Part shown: piece by piece, positions 41,550-49,987 of the stretch | How positions within the stretch are numbered: position 1 is the first letter of the stretch | Layout of the letters: each line of letters starts with the position of its first letter | Made by a program: the position numbers and the translations under genes | Notes under the pieces: model-generated | What the model saw: only the letters and a program-made list of their open reading frames with translations | Databases searched by the model: none | What the model was told of the DNA's origin: nothing | From: DASXBA01 sp036406475 | GTDB taxonomy: Bacteria; Actinomycetota; Thermoleophilia; Solirubrobacterales; Thermoleophilaceae | Reading direction: 5' to 3' | NCBI GenBank assembly: GCA_036406475.1 | Contig: DASXBA010000075.1 | Coordinates: 1 to 64,000 of the forward strand | Length of the DNA stretch: 64,000 bases

Positions 41550-42362
41550 GTGTCCGCTCCGACGGCAGACGCGCTCGCGGAGAGCCTTCGGCCGCTCACC
41601 GAGGACCCTGCCCGGGCCGGCGTCTTCTGCGACATCGACGGGACGCTCGCCCCGATCGTCCACCGCGCGGAGGAGGCCCATGTCCAGAAGGACGTCTCGC
41701 GGCTGCTCGCCGGGTTGGCGCGGCGCTATGGCTGCGTGGCCTGCATCTCCGGACGCTCCGCCGCCGAGGCGCGGCGGCTCGTGGGCGTGGGCGGGATCGG
41801 CTACGTCGGCTCGCACGGCGCCGAGCTGCTCGAGCCGGGCCAGTCGAAGCCGCGCCTGATCCCCGACTTCAAGAGCTGGGAGGGGCGGGTACGCGAGTTC
41901 GCCGGGGAGAACGACACGCGCGAGCTGCGGATGCTGCGCGTGCGTATCGAGGACAAGGGCCCGATCGCCGCCTTTCACTGGCGCGGCGCCCCCGACGAGG
42001 AGGCTGCCCGGACGCGGCTCGACCGCCTCGCCCAGGAGGCCGAGACCGCCGGCTTCGCGATCCACTGGGGGCGCAAGGTCCTCGAGGTGCGGCCGCCGGT
42101 GCCGCTCGGAAAGGACCGGGCCGTGCGCGAGCTCATCGAGTCCAGGCGCCCGACCACGGCCCTGTACGGCGGCGACGACGCCACCGATCTCGACGCCTTC
42201 GACGCGCTCGAGGCGCTCGTCTCGGAGGGCAGGCTCACGGCCGCCGTGAAGGTCGGCGTCGAGTCGGACGAGGGCCCGGCGGCGATCGTCGAGCGCGCCG
42301 ACCTGGTCGTGGACGGGGTCGACGGCTTCGTCATGGTGCTCGAGAGCCTCGCGACGGCATGA
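41550..42362 (+). CDS. otsB: Trehalose-6-phosphate phosphatase
   Basis: A 270-residue HAD phosphatase of the OtsB family that dephosphorylates trehalose-6-phosphate, the last step of trehalose synthesis for osmotic and desiccation protection. Motif I is FCDIDGTLAPIVHRAEEA, ISGRSAAEARRLVG contains motif II, GSHGAELLEPG marks the cap, and LYGGDDATDLDAFDAL is motif IV. GKDRAVREL supplies the conserved lysine. No otsA lies next to it. The start is GTG at 41550. It overlaps the next membrane-protein gene by four bases (ATGA at 42359). Confidence 0.92.
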   Translation: MSAPTADALAESLRPLTEDPARAGVFCDIDGTLAPIVHRAEEAHVQKDVSRLLAGLARRYGCVACISGRSAAEARRLVGVGGIGYVGSHGAELLEPGQSKPRLIPDFKSWEGRVREFAGENDTRELRMLRVRIEDKGPIAAFHWRGAPDEEAARTRLDRLAQEAETAGFAIHWGRKVLEVRPPVPLGKDRAVRELIESRRPTTALYGGDDATDLDAFDALEALVSEGRLTAAVKVGVESDEGPAAIVERADLVVDGVDGFVMVLESLATA

Positions 42363-42898
42363 AGTTCCGCGACTTCCTGCGCGTGTCGGTCCTCCTCTTC
42401 GGCGGGGCGGCCACGGCGCTGGCCGCCGTGTCGATCGCCGGCGCCACGCGCAACGACGACCGCACCCTGCTGATCGTGGCCTTCGCCTGGTGGCTTGCCG
42501 CGGCCGTGATCGGTCTCTGGCTCGGCCGGCGGCTCGAGCCGACGCCGGGCATCGCAGGGCTGCTCGCCTCGGCGCGCAAGGCCACGAGCCTGCCCGAGCT
42601 CGAGCCGGGCACGCTCCTCTTCAACCGGCTCTGGCCGCTCGCGGTGCTGTCGGTGGCCGCCGGCGCGATCGGCTTCTTCTTCCCGCAGGTGCCGGCCGTC
42701 GCCACCGGGTACGCGCTCCTGATGGCGCTCACCTGGCGGCGCCAGTCGTCGGCGGTCGCCGCGATCGAGGGTCGCGACGGCGTCGAGTTCTGGTTCGAGC
42801 GCAGCTCGCCCTTCGGTCCGCCCAAGCTCCTGCGCCTGCCCGGCCTGCGAAAGATCGAGCCGGTGCCCGACGAGCGGCGCGAGGCGGCGCGGCTCTAA
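42359..42898 (+). CDS. Membrane protein, function unknown
   Basis: A 179-residue membrane protein. The N terminus has two hydrophobic helices (LLFGGAATALAAVSIAGA and LLIVAFAWWLAAAVIGLWLG), then a loop (TPGIAGLLASARKATSLPEL), and two more (LAVLSVAAGAIGFFFPQVPA and VATGYALLMALTW). The C-terminal ~50 residues are cytoplasmic-looking (EFWFERSSPFGPPKLLRLPG). No family is recognised. The ATG overlaps the otsB stop, so it is translated with trehalose phosphatase. Confidence 0.75.
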   Translation: MKFRDFLRVSVLLFGGAATALAAVSIAGATRNDDRTLLIVAFAWWLAAAVIGLWLGRRLEPTPGIAGLLASARKATSLPELEPGTLLFNRLWPLAVLSVAAGAIGFFFPQVPAVATGYALLMALTWRRQSSAVAAIEGRDGVEFWFERSSPFGPPKLLRLPGLRKIEPVPDERREAARL

Positions 42899-42911
42899 CC
42901 CTGCCGCGGCT

Positions 42912-44639
42912 CTAGCGCGAGCGCTTCCGGAGCGCGTCGAGCTCCGGCCAGGAACGGGTGTTGGCCACCTGCTCCTTCGTCAGCCAGGCGCGGCGGGCCG
43001 TGGCGATCCCGTAGCGGAGGTTGGCGAACGTCTCCGCGCCGTGCGCGTCGGTGTCGATCACGATGGTCACGCCGGCCTCCGCGGCCGCCCTCGCCTCGAC
43101 GTCGGGCAGGTCACGGCGGTTGGGGTTGGCGTTGACCTCGAGAAAGGTGCCCGTTCGCGCGGCCGCCTCGATCACGGGCCCGAGGTCGATTGCGTATGGC
43201 TCGCGCCGGCCGAGCATGCGGCCCGTGGGGTGGCCGATCGCGTCCACCAGCGGGTGCTCGATCGCCGCCACCATCCGCTCGGTCATCTCCTTCTCGCCCA
43301 TCCGAAAGGAGGTGTGCACGCTCGCCACGACCCAGTCGAGCTCGCCCAGCAGCTCGTCGTCGTAGTCGAGCGAGCCGTCCGGCAGCACGTTCACCTCGCT
43401 GCCCGCCAACAGCTCTAACCCGTCGAGCTTCTCGTTCGCCTCGGCCACACGCTCGATCTGGCGCTTGAGCTCGTCCGGCTCCACGTTGTTGCCGAAGCCG
43501 TGGCTCGCGGAATGGTCGGTGATCGCGAGGTACTCGTAGCCGCGCCCGCGGGCGGCCTCGGCCATCTCGGTGATCGTGTTGCGGCCGTCGGAGGCGACGG
43601 TGTGGCAGTGCAGGTCGCCGCGGATGTCGTCGGCCGTGATCAGCTCGGGGAGCTTCTTCGCGCGCGCGGCCTTGAGCTCGCCCCGGTCCTCGCGCAGCTC
43701 GGGCGGCACCCACTGCATCCCGAGCAGGTCGTAGACGTCCTCCTCCCTGGCGCAGGCGTGCGTCTCGCCGCTGTCGTCGTCGGCGATCCCGTACTCGGAT
43801 ACGTGCAGCCCGCGGCGGACCGCCTCGGTGCGGAGCGCCTCGTTGTGGCGGCCCGAGCCGGTGAGGTGCTGGAGCAGGTTGCCGAAGTTGTCGGGCGGGA
43901 CCACGCGCAGGTCCACCGCCAGGCCGGAGTGGGTCACCGCGCGGGCGCCGGCCTCGCCGGACGAGCTGACGGCCTCGACCTCGCCCAGGCCGGCGAACGC
44001 CTCGGCGATCGCAGCCGACTCGCTCGAGGCCACCACGATGTCGAGGTCCTTGCAGGTGTCGGTCAGCCGGCGCGCGCTGCCCGCAAGCTCGACGCGCTCG
44101 GCCGCCGGATGCTCGCGCAGCCCGGCGACCATGGCCTCGCCAACCTCCAGCGCCTTGGAGAGGAGCACGCGCGGCTTGTCGCGGCCGTCGGCTCCGGCCT
44201 CGAGCGCGAGGAGCACGTTCTCCTGCGCCTTGGGGCCGAAGCCGGCCACGTCCTCGAGGGTCCCGTCCTCCGCCGCCCTGCGCAGGTCGTCGAGCGACTC
44301 CACCCCGAGCTGCTCGTTGAGCGCCCGCGCGCGCTTCGGGCCGAGACCCGGGATGCGGGTCACCTCGATCAGGCCGGAGGGGATCCGCTTCTTGAGCTTG
44401 TCCGCTGACGGGATGCTGCCCGTGTCGAGCAGGGCCACGATCTTCTCGGCGATGGTCTTGCCGATCCCCGCCAGCTCGTCCGCCTTGCCGGCCCGCGCCA
44501 TCTCCTCGACCGAGACGCCGGCCTCGCGGATCGACTTGGCCGCGTTGCGGTAGGCGAGCACCCTGTAGACCACGGCGCCGTCCAGCTCGTACAGGCTGGC
44601 GAGCTCCTCGAAGGCCTCTGCTATCTCGCCGTTGCGCAC
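42912..44639 (-). CDS. polX: Family X DNA polymerase / PHP phosphoesterase (PolX)
   Basis: A 575-residue repair polymerase. N-terminal helix-hairpin-helix parts are TRIPGLGPKRARALNEQLG and EDVAGFGPKAQENVL. The nucleotidyl-transfer site is GSARRLTDTCKDLDIVVASS (DxD). From ~residue 335 a PHP domain follows: GDLHCHTVASDGRNTITEMA, LAITDHSASHGFG, LLAGSEVNVLPDG, VVASVHTSFRMG and TIVIDTDAHGAE, which bind metals for 3'-5' exonuclease or 3'-phosphatase activity. It fills small gaps in base excision and end repair. The GTG at 44639 is the best start; longer frames upstream run antisense to the next gene. It is divergent from it with 24 bases between. Confidence 0.94.
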   Translation of the reverse strand: MRNGEIAEAFEELASLYELDGAVVYRVLAYRNAAKSIREAGVSVEEMARAGKADELAGIGKTIAEKIVALLDTGSIPSADKLKKRIPSGLIEVTRIPGLGPKRARALNEQLGVESLDDLRRAAEDGTLEDVAGFGPKAQENVLLALEAGADGRDKPRVLLSKALEVGEAMVAGLREHPAAERVELAGSARRLTDTCKDLDIVVASSESAAIAEAFAGLGEVEAVSSSGEAGARAVTHSGLAVDLRVVPPDNFGNLLQHLTGSGRHNEALRTEAVRRGLHVSEYGIADDDSGETHACAREEDVYDLLGMQWVPPELREDRGELKAARAKKLPELITADDIRGDLHCHTVASDGRNTITEMAEAARGRGYEYLAITDHSASHGFGNNVEPDELKRQIERVAEANEKLDGLELLAGSEVNVLPDGSLDYDDELLGELDWVVASVHTSFRMGEKEMTERMVAAIEHPLVDAIGHPTGRMLGRREPYAIDLGPVIEAAARTGTFLEVNANPNRRDLPDVEARAAAEAGVTIVIDTDAHGAETFANLRYGIATARRAWLTKEQVANTRSWPELDALRKRSR

Positions 44640-44663
44640 CTGGCTGCGTAGGGTACGCGCGCG

Positions 44664-45416
44664 GTGCCAGCCGCCTGGCTCATCCTTCCGACCTACAACG
44701 AGGCCGAGAACATCGAGCCGCTCGTGCGCGCCGTGCTGCCCCGGCTCGAGGAGTCGGGGGCCGAGCCGCACATCCTGATCGTGGACGACGGCTCGCCAGA
44801 CGGGACCGGCCAGATCGCCGACCGGCTGGCCGACGAGCTCGAGGCAGTGGAGGTGCTCCACCGCCCGCACAAGCAGGGCCTGGGCCGCGCCTACCTCGCC
44901 GGCTTCACCGTCGCGCTGGAGCGCGGGGCCGACCTCGTGCTCGAGATGGACTCCGACTTCTCCCACGATCCCGCCGACGTGCCGCGGCTGATCGCGGCCG
45001 CGGCGGCCGCGGACCTCGTGCTCGGCTCACGCTACGTGCCCGGCGGCGGGATCACCCAGTGGGGGCGGCTCCGCCGCCTGGTCTCGCGCGGCGGTTCCGC
45101 CTACGCCCGCTGGATCCTCGGCGTGCCGGTCCGCGACCTGACCGGCGGCTTCAAGTGCTTCCGTCGCGAGGTACTCGAGGCGATCGACCTCGAGCGCATC
45201 CACGCCGACGGCTACGGCTTCCAGATCGAGCTCACCTACTTCGCCGTCCAGGCCGGCTTCACCGTCACCGAGGTGCCGATCGTCTTCCGCGAGCGCCGTG
45301 AGGGGCAGTCGAAGATGACTACGAGGATCGCAGTCGAGGCGGTCTGGAAGGTTCCGGCCCTACGCCTGCGGCGCCGCGTGCCTGCGGCCCCTAAGCCACC
45401 CGCCGAGCATGCCTAG
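44664..45416 (+). CDS. Polyprenol-phosphate mannosyltransferase-like glycosyltransferase (GT2, Ppm1/Dpm1 type)
   Basis: A 250-residue GT-A glycosyltransferase that moves a sugar, usually mannose, from GDP-mannose to a polyprenyl phosphate on the inner membrane face. ILPTYNEAENIEPLVRAVLP, ILIVDDGSPDGTGQIADRL and LEMDSDFSHDPADVPRL (DxD metal site) are visible, with LVLGSRYVPGGGITQWG and LTGGFKCFRREVLEAIDL as acceptor-site regions. There are no transmembrane helices, as in Dpm1-type enzymes. The GTG start at 44664 has almost no leader. Its last 57 bases overlap the convergent membrane-protein gene. Confidence 0.92.
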   Translation: MPAAWLILPTYNEAENIEPLVRAVLPRLEESGAEPHILIVDDGSPDGTGQIADRLADELEAVEVLHRPHKQGLGRAYLAGFTVALERGADLVLEMDSDFSHDPADVPRLIAAAAAADLVLGSRYVPGGGITQWGRLRRLVSRGGSAYARWILGVPVRDLTGGFKCFRREVLEAIDLERIHADGYGFQIELTYFAVQAGFTVTEVPIVFRERREGQSKMTTRIAVEAVWKVPALRLRRRVPAAPKPPAEHA

Positions 45417-45815
45417 GAGACCGCCGCCGATAACGGTGATGAGCACGAGGAGGATCTCCGGGTGCGGCAGGTTGGCCTTGGCGTCGCCGCCGGTGAACGA
45501 GTGGCCGAAGAGGATGAAGGTCCCGAACAGAAGGCCGCCGGTCAGGCCGCGCACGACGCCTTCCTCGGCGTCGCGGTGCTCGAGCCCCGCGAGGAAGCCC
45601 CCGGCGATGCTGAGGAGGGACAGCAGCAGGTATCCCCCTTCGGAGACGTCGAGCACGATCCCCGTTATGAGGCCGAAGACCGCGGGCACCACTACGCCCG
45701 TGACCACCTGCACCCCTGCCGACCGTTGCGAGAAAAGCTCCGGCTGCACCGCGTGGGGCAGCGTACCCCCAACCGGCGCCAGCCGTCGCAGTCGGAGCGG
45801 CAACCTGATCAGCAC
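45360..45815 (-). CDS. Small membrane protein, function unknown
   Basis: A 151-residue protein with about four transmembrane helices (VVTGVVVPAVFGLITGIVLDV trimmed to the first helix, LLLSLLSIAGGFLAGLEH, GLTGGLLFGTFILFG, and the glycine-rich last helix ITVIGGGLLGMLGGWLRG). The glycine pattern resembles small TerC- or holin-like membrane proteins, but no family is certain. The start could be the GTG at 45815 or the GTG at 45749. The 3' end overlaps the glycosyltransferase gene by 57 bases on the other strand. Confidence 0.65.
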   Translation of the reverse strand: MLIRLPLRLRRLAPVGGTLPHAVQPELFSQRSAGVQVVTGVVVPAVFGLITGIVLDVSEGGYLLLSLLSIAGGFLAGLEHRDAEEGVVRGLTGGLLFGTFILFGHSFTGGDAKANLPHPEILLVLITVIGGGLLGMLGGWLRGRRHAAPQA

Positions 45816-45822
45816 GCGCCGC

Positions 45823-45841
45823 TACACTTCATTTTGTAAAG
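45823..45841 (+). promoter_or_regulatory. Probable trxA promoter region
   Basis: TACACTTCATTTTGTAAAG is the only AT-rich patch between the membrane-protein gene and trxA. It lies about 40 bases upstream of the trxA GTG at 45879, which has AAGGAG (45868-45873) for ribosome binding. The exact -10 and -35 boxes cannot be fixed. Confidence 0.35.
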
Positions 45842-45878
45842 TCAAGTTCCAGCGCCCGACCGCGATCAAGGAGCCAAG

Positions 45879-46205
45879 GTGGCAGGAGACATCATCCAAG
45901 TGACAGACGCGAACTTCCAGGCCGAGGTCCTCGAGGCCGACGGTCCGGTGCTCGTGGACTTCTGGGCGCCCTGGTGCGGCCCGTGCCGGATCGTGGCTCC
46001 GCATCTCGAGGAGCTCAACAACGAGCGTGAGGACCTGCGCGTGGTCAAGCTCAACACCGACGAGAACCCGCAGACCGCGGCGACCTACAGCGTGATGTCG
46101 ATTCCCACGCTCCTGCTCTTCAAGGACGGGCAGGTGGCGCACCAGATCATCGGGGCGCTGCCCAAGAACCGGCTTGTGCAGGAGCTCGAGCCGGCGCTCG
46201 CCTAG
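45879..46205 (+). CDS. trxA: Thioredoxin
   Basis: A 108-residue thioredoxin, the general dithiol reductant of the cytoplasm. The active site is LVDFWAPWCGPCRIVAPHLE (WCGPC, residues 31-35), with the cis-proline in MSIPTLLLFKDGQ. The GTG start has a good AAGGAG. It can serve as electron donor for ArsC of the arsenic operon and for the peroxiredoxin, though neither is next to it. Its TAG shares CTAG with the convergent ileS stop (46202-46205). Confidence 0.96.
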   Translation: MAGDIIQVTDANFQAEVLEADGPVLVDFWAPWCGPCRIVAPHLEELNNEREDLRVVKLNTDENPQTAATYSVMSIPTLLLFKDGQVAHQIIGALPKNRLVQELEPALA

Positions 46206-49200
46206 ACCCGCTTCACCGAGATCCGCAGCTCCCGGCCGTCGATCTCGGCTCGATCGGGGGCTTCGGCTCCGTCGTAGGCGAGCTGCGTGGCGAGCGTCTC
46301 GCCCGTGACGTAGTCCTCGTGCGCGCGGGTGGCGTCGAGGAGCTCGCCGTCGCCGTCCAGCGTCAACGAGATCCGGTCCTCCACGTCGAGGCCGGCCGAC
46401 CTGCGCGCGGCCTGCACCGCGTGCACCACCTCGCGCGCGAGGCCCTCGCGGCGGAGCGAGTCGTCGAGCTCGAGGTTGAGCGCCACCGCGTGGGTGCCGG
46501 CGTGCTCGACCTGGTAGCCCTCGAGCGGCTTGAGCACGAGCTGCAGGTCGTCGCTCGAGAGCGGGTGCTCCTTGCCGTCGATGTTCACGCCGACCGTCCC
46601 GCCCTCACGCAGCGTGGAGGCGGCGGAGTCCGCGTCCAGCGCGGCCACGGCGTCGGCAACCTGCGGCATTCGCTTGCCGAAGCGCGGCCCGAGCGAGCGG
46701 TAGTTGGGCTTGAGCTCGAAGCGGCCGAGCTCGTCGGCCTGCGACACGTATCGCAGCCCCTTCACGTTCAGCTCGCCGAGGACGATCGACTCGAGCCGCT
46801 CGATCGCCTCGCGCTCACGCTCCGCCGCCACCACCACGGCCTCGCCGAGCGGCTGGCGCAGCTTGACCTTGGCCTGCGCGCGGGCGGCCCGGCCGAGCTC
46901 GACCGCGTCGCGGGCCACCCGCATCTGCCACTCGAGCTCCTCGTCGCGCAGGTCCGGGTCGAGCGCCGGGTAGTCGCACAGGTGCACGGAGGGCTCGCGG
47001 CCGTCGAGGCCCTCGTAGATCTCGTCGGAGACGAACGGCGTGAGCGGAGCCACCAGCTTCGCCACCTCCACCAGACAGGTCCGGAGCGTGTGGAAGGCGG
47101 CGGGGTCGCCGTCCCAGAAGCGGCGGCGCGACAGCCGCACGTACCAATTGGAGAGGTCATCCACGAAGTCGGCGATCGCGCGCCCGGCGAAGGTCGTGTC
47201 GTAGTCGTCCATCCGCTCGGCGGCGGTCTCGATCGTCGCCTGGAGCCGGGAGAGGATCCAGCGGTCGAGCTCGGTCCTCTCGCCTCGGTCCTCCGTCCTC
47301 TCGATCCCATTCGCGTTCGCGTAGAGGACGTAGAAGCCGTAGGTGTTCCAGAGCGGCTTGAGGAACTGCCGCACCGACTCGCCCACCGCCTCGACCGAGA
47401 AGCGGTAGCCGTCCCACGGCTGCTTGGAGGTGAAGTAGTACCAGCGGAACGCGTCTGCGCCGTGCTGCTCGAGCACGTCCCAGGGGCTGACCACGTTCCC
47501 GCGCGACTTGCTCATCTTCTGGCCCTCGGGGTCGAGGATCAGTCCGAGGCAGAGCACGGTCTCGTAGGAGGCGCGGCCGAAGATCAGCGTCGAGACGCCG
47601 AGCAGCGAGTAGAACCAGCCGCGGGTCTGGTCGAGCGCCTCGCAGATGTAGTCGGCCGGGAAGCGCTGCTCGAAAACGTCCTGGTTCTCGAACGGCGCGT
47701 GCCACTGGGCGAACGGCATGCAGCCCGAGTCCCACCAGACGTCGATCAGGTCGGGCACTCGCCGCATCTCGCCGCCGCAGTCCTCGCAGCGGAGGACCAC
47801 CTCGTCGATGAACGGCCGGTGCAGGTCCTCAGGTACCTCGCCGCCGCGCTCGCGCAGGTCGGCCACGGAGCCGGCGCAAAAGATGTGGCCGTCGTCGCAG
47901 CGCCAGATCGGCAGCGGCGTGCCCCAGTAGCGCTGGCGCGACAGCGCCCAGTCGACGTTGTTCTCGAGCCACTTGCCGAAGCGGCCGTGCTTGACGTGAT
48001 CGGGGTACCAGGTGACCTCCTCGTTGGCGGCCAGCAGCTCCTTGCGCCGCTCGGTCGTGCGGACGAACCAGTTGGACTTCGCGTAGTAGAGGAGCGGCGT
48101 GCCGCAGCGCCAGCAGTGCGGGTACGCGTGCTCGTAGTCCTCGGCACGGAGGAGCCGCCCCGACTCGCGCAGCGCCTCAACGATGTCGGGGTCCGCGTCC
48201 TTGACGAAGCGGCCGGCGAACGGCTCGATCCGCTCGTCGAAGGTCCCGTCCTCCCGCACCGGGTTCTGGACCTTGATGCCGTACTGCTCGCCGAGCTTGA
48301 AGTCGTCCTCGCCGAAGGCGATGGCGGTGTGGACCACGCCGGTCCCGTCCTCGGTCGTGACGAAGTCGGCGGTGAGGACGGTATGGCCGCGCGGACCGTA
48401 GTCGCTGATGTAGGGGAAGGGCGGCTCATACGCCGTGCCCGCGAGCTCCGCGCCCTTCATCCGCTCGAGGATCTCGGCGTCCTCGCCCAGCACCCGCTCG
48501 ACGAGCGGCGCGGCCAGGATCAGCACCTCGTCGCCATGGCGCACGCGCGCGTACTCGACGTCGGGATGCACGGCCAGGGCCGCGTTCGAGAGGAGCGTCC
48601 ACGGCGTCGTCGTCCAGCCGAGCAGCGACACGCCGTCCTCCCCCTTGACCGGGAAGCGCACGAACACCGACGGGTCGACCACGTCCTCGTACCCGAGCGC
48701 AACCTCGTGGGAGGACAGGGCCGTGCCGTCGCGCGGGCAGTAGGGCACCACCCGGTAGCCCTCGCTCAGCAGGCCCTTGTCGAACACCTGCCTGAGCGAC
48801 CACCAGACCGACTCGATGTACTCGTCGTCCAGCGTGAAGTAGGCGTCGCCGGTGTCGATCCAGAAGCCGATCCGCTCGGTGAGCCTGTTCCACTCGTCGA
48901 TGTAGCGGAGCACCGACTCGCGGCAGCGTGCGTTGAACTCGGCAACGCCGAAGCGCTCGATGTCGTCCTTCGACTGAAACCCGAGCTCCTTCTCGATCTC
49001 GAGCTCGACGGGAAGGCCGTGGCAGTCCCAGCCGGCCTTGCGGTGCACCACGTGGCCCTGCATCGTCTTGTAGCGGGGGAAGACGTCCTTGAAGGAGCGG
49101 CTCAGGACGTGGTGCGATCCGGGCCGGCCGTTGGCGGTCGGCGGCCCCTCGTAGAAGACCCACTCCGGCGAGCCCTCCCGGCGCCTGACCGACTCATGGA

Positions 49201-49288
49201 AGACGTCGCGCTCGCGCCAGCGCTCGAGGACCTGCTCTTCGAGCGCGGGAAAGGACTGGCCGGGGTCGACGGGGCGGTAGCGAGCCAC
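46202..49288 (-). CDS. ileS: Isoleucyl-tRNA synthetase
   Basis: A 1028-residue class I synthetase that charges tRNA-Ile. The HIGH-like site is PTANGRPGSHHVLSR (residues 50-64), the KMSKS loop is EGQKMSKSRGNVVSPW near residue 591, and the editing domain includes WTTTPWTLLSNAALAV. Zinc-ribbon cysteines (LRCEDCGGEM) and the anticodon-binding part follow. Length and the PGSHH variant of HIGH place it in the long, eukaryote-like IleRS2 group, which includes mupirocin-resistant enzymes. It starts near the 5' end of the c-di-AMP riboswitch that points the other way; no T-box is recognised. Confidence 0.97.
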   Translation of the reverse strand: MARYRPVDPGQSFPALEEQVLERWRERDVFHESVRRREGSPEWVFYEGPPTANGRPGSHHVLSRSFKDVFPRYKTMQGHVVHRKAGWDCHGLPVELEIEKELGFQSKDDIERFGVAEFNARCRESVLRYIDEWNRLTERIGFWIDTGDAYFTLDDEYIESVWWSLRQVFDKGLLSEGYRVVPYCPRDGTALSSHEVALGYEDVVDPSVFVRFPVKGEDGVSLLGWTTTPWTLLSNAALAVHPDVEYARVRHGDEVLILAAPLVERVLGEDAEILERMKGAELAGTAYEPPFPYISDYGPRGHTVLTADFVTTEDGTGVVHTAIAFGEDDFKLGEQYGIKVQNPVREDGTFDERIEPFAGRFVKDADPDIVEALRESGRLLRAEDYEHAYPHCWRCGTPLLYYAKSNWFVRTTERRKELLAANEEVTWYPDHVKHGRFGKWLENNVDWALSRQRYWGTPLPIWRCDDGHIFCAGSVADLRERGGEVPEDLHRPFIDEVVLRCEDCGGEMRRVPDLIDVWWDSGCMPFAQWHAPFENQDVFEQRFPADYICEALDQTRGWFYSLLGVSTLIFGRASYETVLCLGLILDPEGQKMSKSRGNVVSPWDVLEQHGADAFRWYYFTSKQPWDGYRFSVEAVGESVRQFLKPLWNTYGFYVLYANANGIERTEDRGERTELDRWILSRLQATIETAAERMDDYDTTFAGRAIADFVDDLSNWYVRLSRRRFWDGDPAAFHTLRTCLVEVAKLVAPLTPFVSDEIYEGLDGREPSVHLCDYPALDPDLRDEELEWQMRVARDAVELGRAARAQAKVKLRQPLGEAVVVAAEREREAIERLESIVLGELNVKGLRYVSQADELGRFELKPNYRSLGPRFGKRMPQVADAVAALDADSAASTLREGGTVGVNIDGKEHPLSSDDLQLVLKPLEGYQVEHAGTHAVALNLELDDSLRREGLAREVVHAVQAARRSAGLDVEDRISLTLDGDGELLDATRAHEDYVTGETLATQLAYDGAEAPDRAEIDGRELRISVKRV

Positions 49289-49312
49289 CTGGCCGCCGAT
49301 TCTACGAAGGGT

Positions 49313-49452
49313 GCGCTAGCGTTCCCGGCCTTGCCGAACCGCTCCCACCGGGGAGCGGGCGGGGGAACCAGTTAGTTGGGGCGAGTCGGGTCCATTTGGG
49401 CCCGTAGCGCATCTCTTTCCGCGCGAGTCCGACAGCTAACCCCGTAGGCCCA
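49313..49452 (+). promoter_or_regulatory. Cyclic di-AMP riboswitch (ydaO-yuaA type)
   Basis: The leader of the CAP-protein gene matches the ydaO/yuaA class. Conserved blocks appear in order: GAACCGCTCCC..GGGAGCGG stem region near 49336, GCGGGGGAACC (49357-49367), GGGGCGAGTC (49378-49387), a variable hairpin (GGGTCCATTTGGGCCC), and CCGACAGCTAACCCCGTAGG (from 49429), the class hallmark. In actinobacteria this riboswitch precedes secreted cell-wall enzymes and switches them off when c-di-AMP is high. The start GTG of the controlled gene is at 49469 with AAGAGAGG just after the riboswitch. Confidence 0.88.
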
Positions 49453-49468
49453 GGAAAGAGAGGTCCAA

Positions 49469-49921
49469 GTGGGGTACGTACGCACGCTCGTCGTGTGTTC
49501 GCTGGCAGTGGTGGCCGTGGCCCTGCCCGCGACGCCGGCTTCTGCGAGCTCGTCCGGCCGGTCGGCCGTGGCGTCTGTCAACAGGATCCGGGCACAGCAC
49601 GGCCTGCGCCCGCTCCGCATATCACCGAGCCTCCAACGCTCGAGCCATCGCTATGCCGCATGGATGCTCAAGCACGACTACTTCGGCCACCAGGCCCGCA
49701 TCAGCGTCTCGCACGTCTTCCGCCGCGCGGGGGAGACCCTCGCCATGCACTTCGGCCGCGGGGTCAGCGCGCGCTGGGCGGTCCGCTCCTGGATGCACTC
49801 ACCGCCGCACCGCCACATCCTGTTGAGCAGCAGCTACAGCTGGGTCGGCATCAGCGCGGTCAGGGGACGGATGGGTAGGCATCGGGCCGTTACGTGGGTT
49901 GGGCATTTCGGGAGGCGCTAG
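49469..49921 (+). CDS. Secreted CAP-like protein under c-di-AMP riboswitch
   Basis: A 150-residue exported protein. The signal peptide is MGYVRTLVVCSLAVVAVALP with cleavage near ASA at ~27. The mature part is a shortened CAP fold: VNRIRAQHGLRPLRISPSLQ, HDYFGHQARISVSH, RAGETLAMHF, and HSPPHRHILLSSSYSWVGIS. It keeps the H-E-H pattern of CAP proteins. It lies directly behind the c-di-AMP riboswitch, so it should be made when c-di-AMP is low; wall or surface maintenance is the likely context. The TAG stop is the first unit of a TAG-heptamer array. Confidence 0.83.
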   Translation: MGYVRTLVVCSLAVVAVALPATPASASSSGRSAVASVNRIRAQHGLRPLRISPSLQRSSHRYAAWMLKHDYFGHQARISVSHVFRRAGETLAMHFGRGVSARWAVRSWMHSPPHRHILLSSSYSWVGISAVRGRMGRHRAVTWVGHFGRR

Positions 49922-49970
49922 GCAGTAGGCAGTAGGCAGTAGGCATTAGTCGCTAGTCGCTAGTCGCTAG
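49915..49970. repeat. TAG-heptamer array after the CAP gene
   Basis: Eight in-register heptamers, the first containing the CAP stop: GCGCTAG, GCAGTAG three times, GCATTAG, TCGCTAG three times. All end in TAG. GCGCTAG and TCGCTAG also occur after groEL (536-570), and all-TAG heptamers occur at 17316-17343. Confidence 0.8.
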
Positions 49971-49987
49971 GGCGCGAGACCGAGTCC

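Noticed and set aside
49289..49320. T-box leader for ileS
   Set aside because: Only ~25 bases separate the ileS start from the riboswitch of the opposite gene, and no T-box motif or specifier hairpin is seen.
46319..49375. A 3-kb open frame antisense to ileS, about 1018 residues
   Set aside because: It mirrors the ileS codons at very high GC, lacks recognisable domains or a start signal, and the ileS protein is unmistakable.
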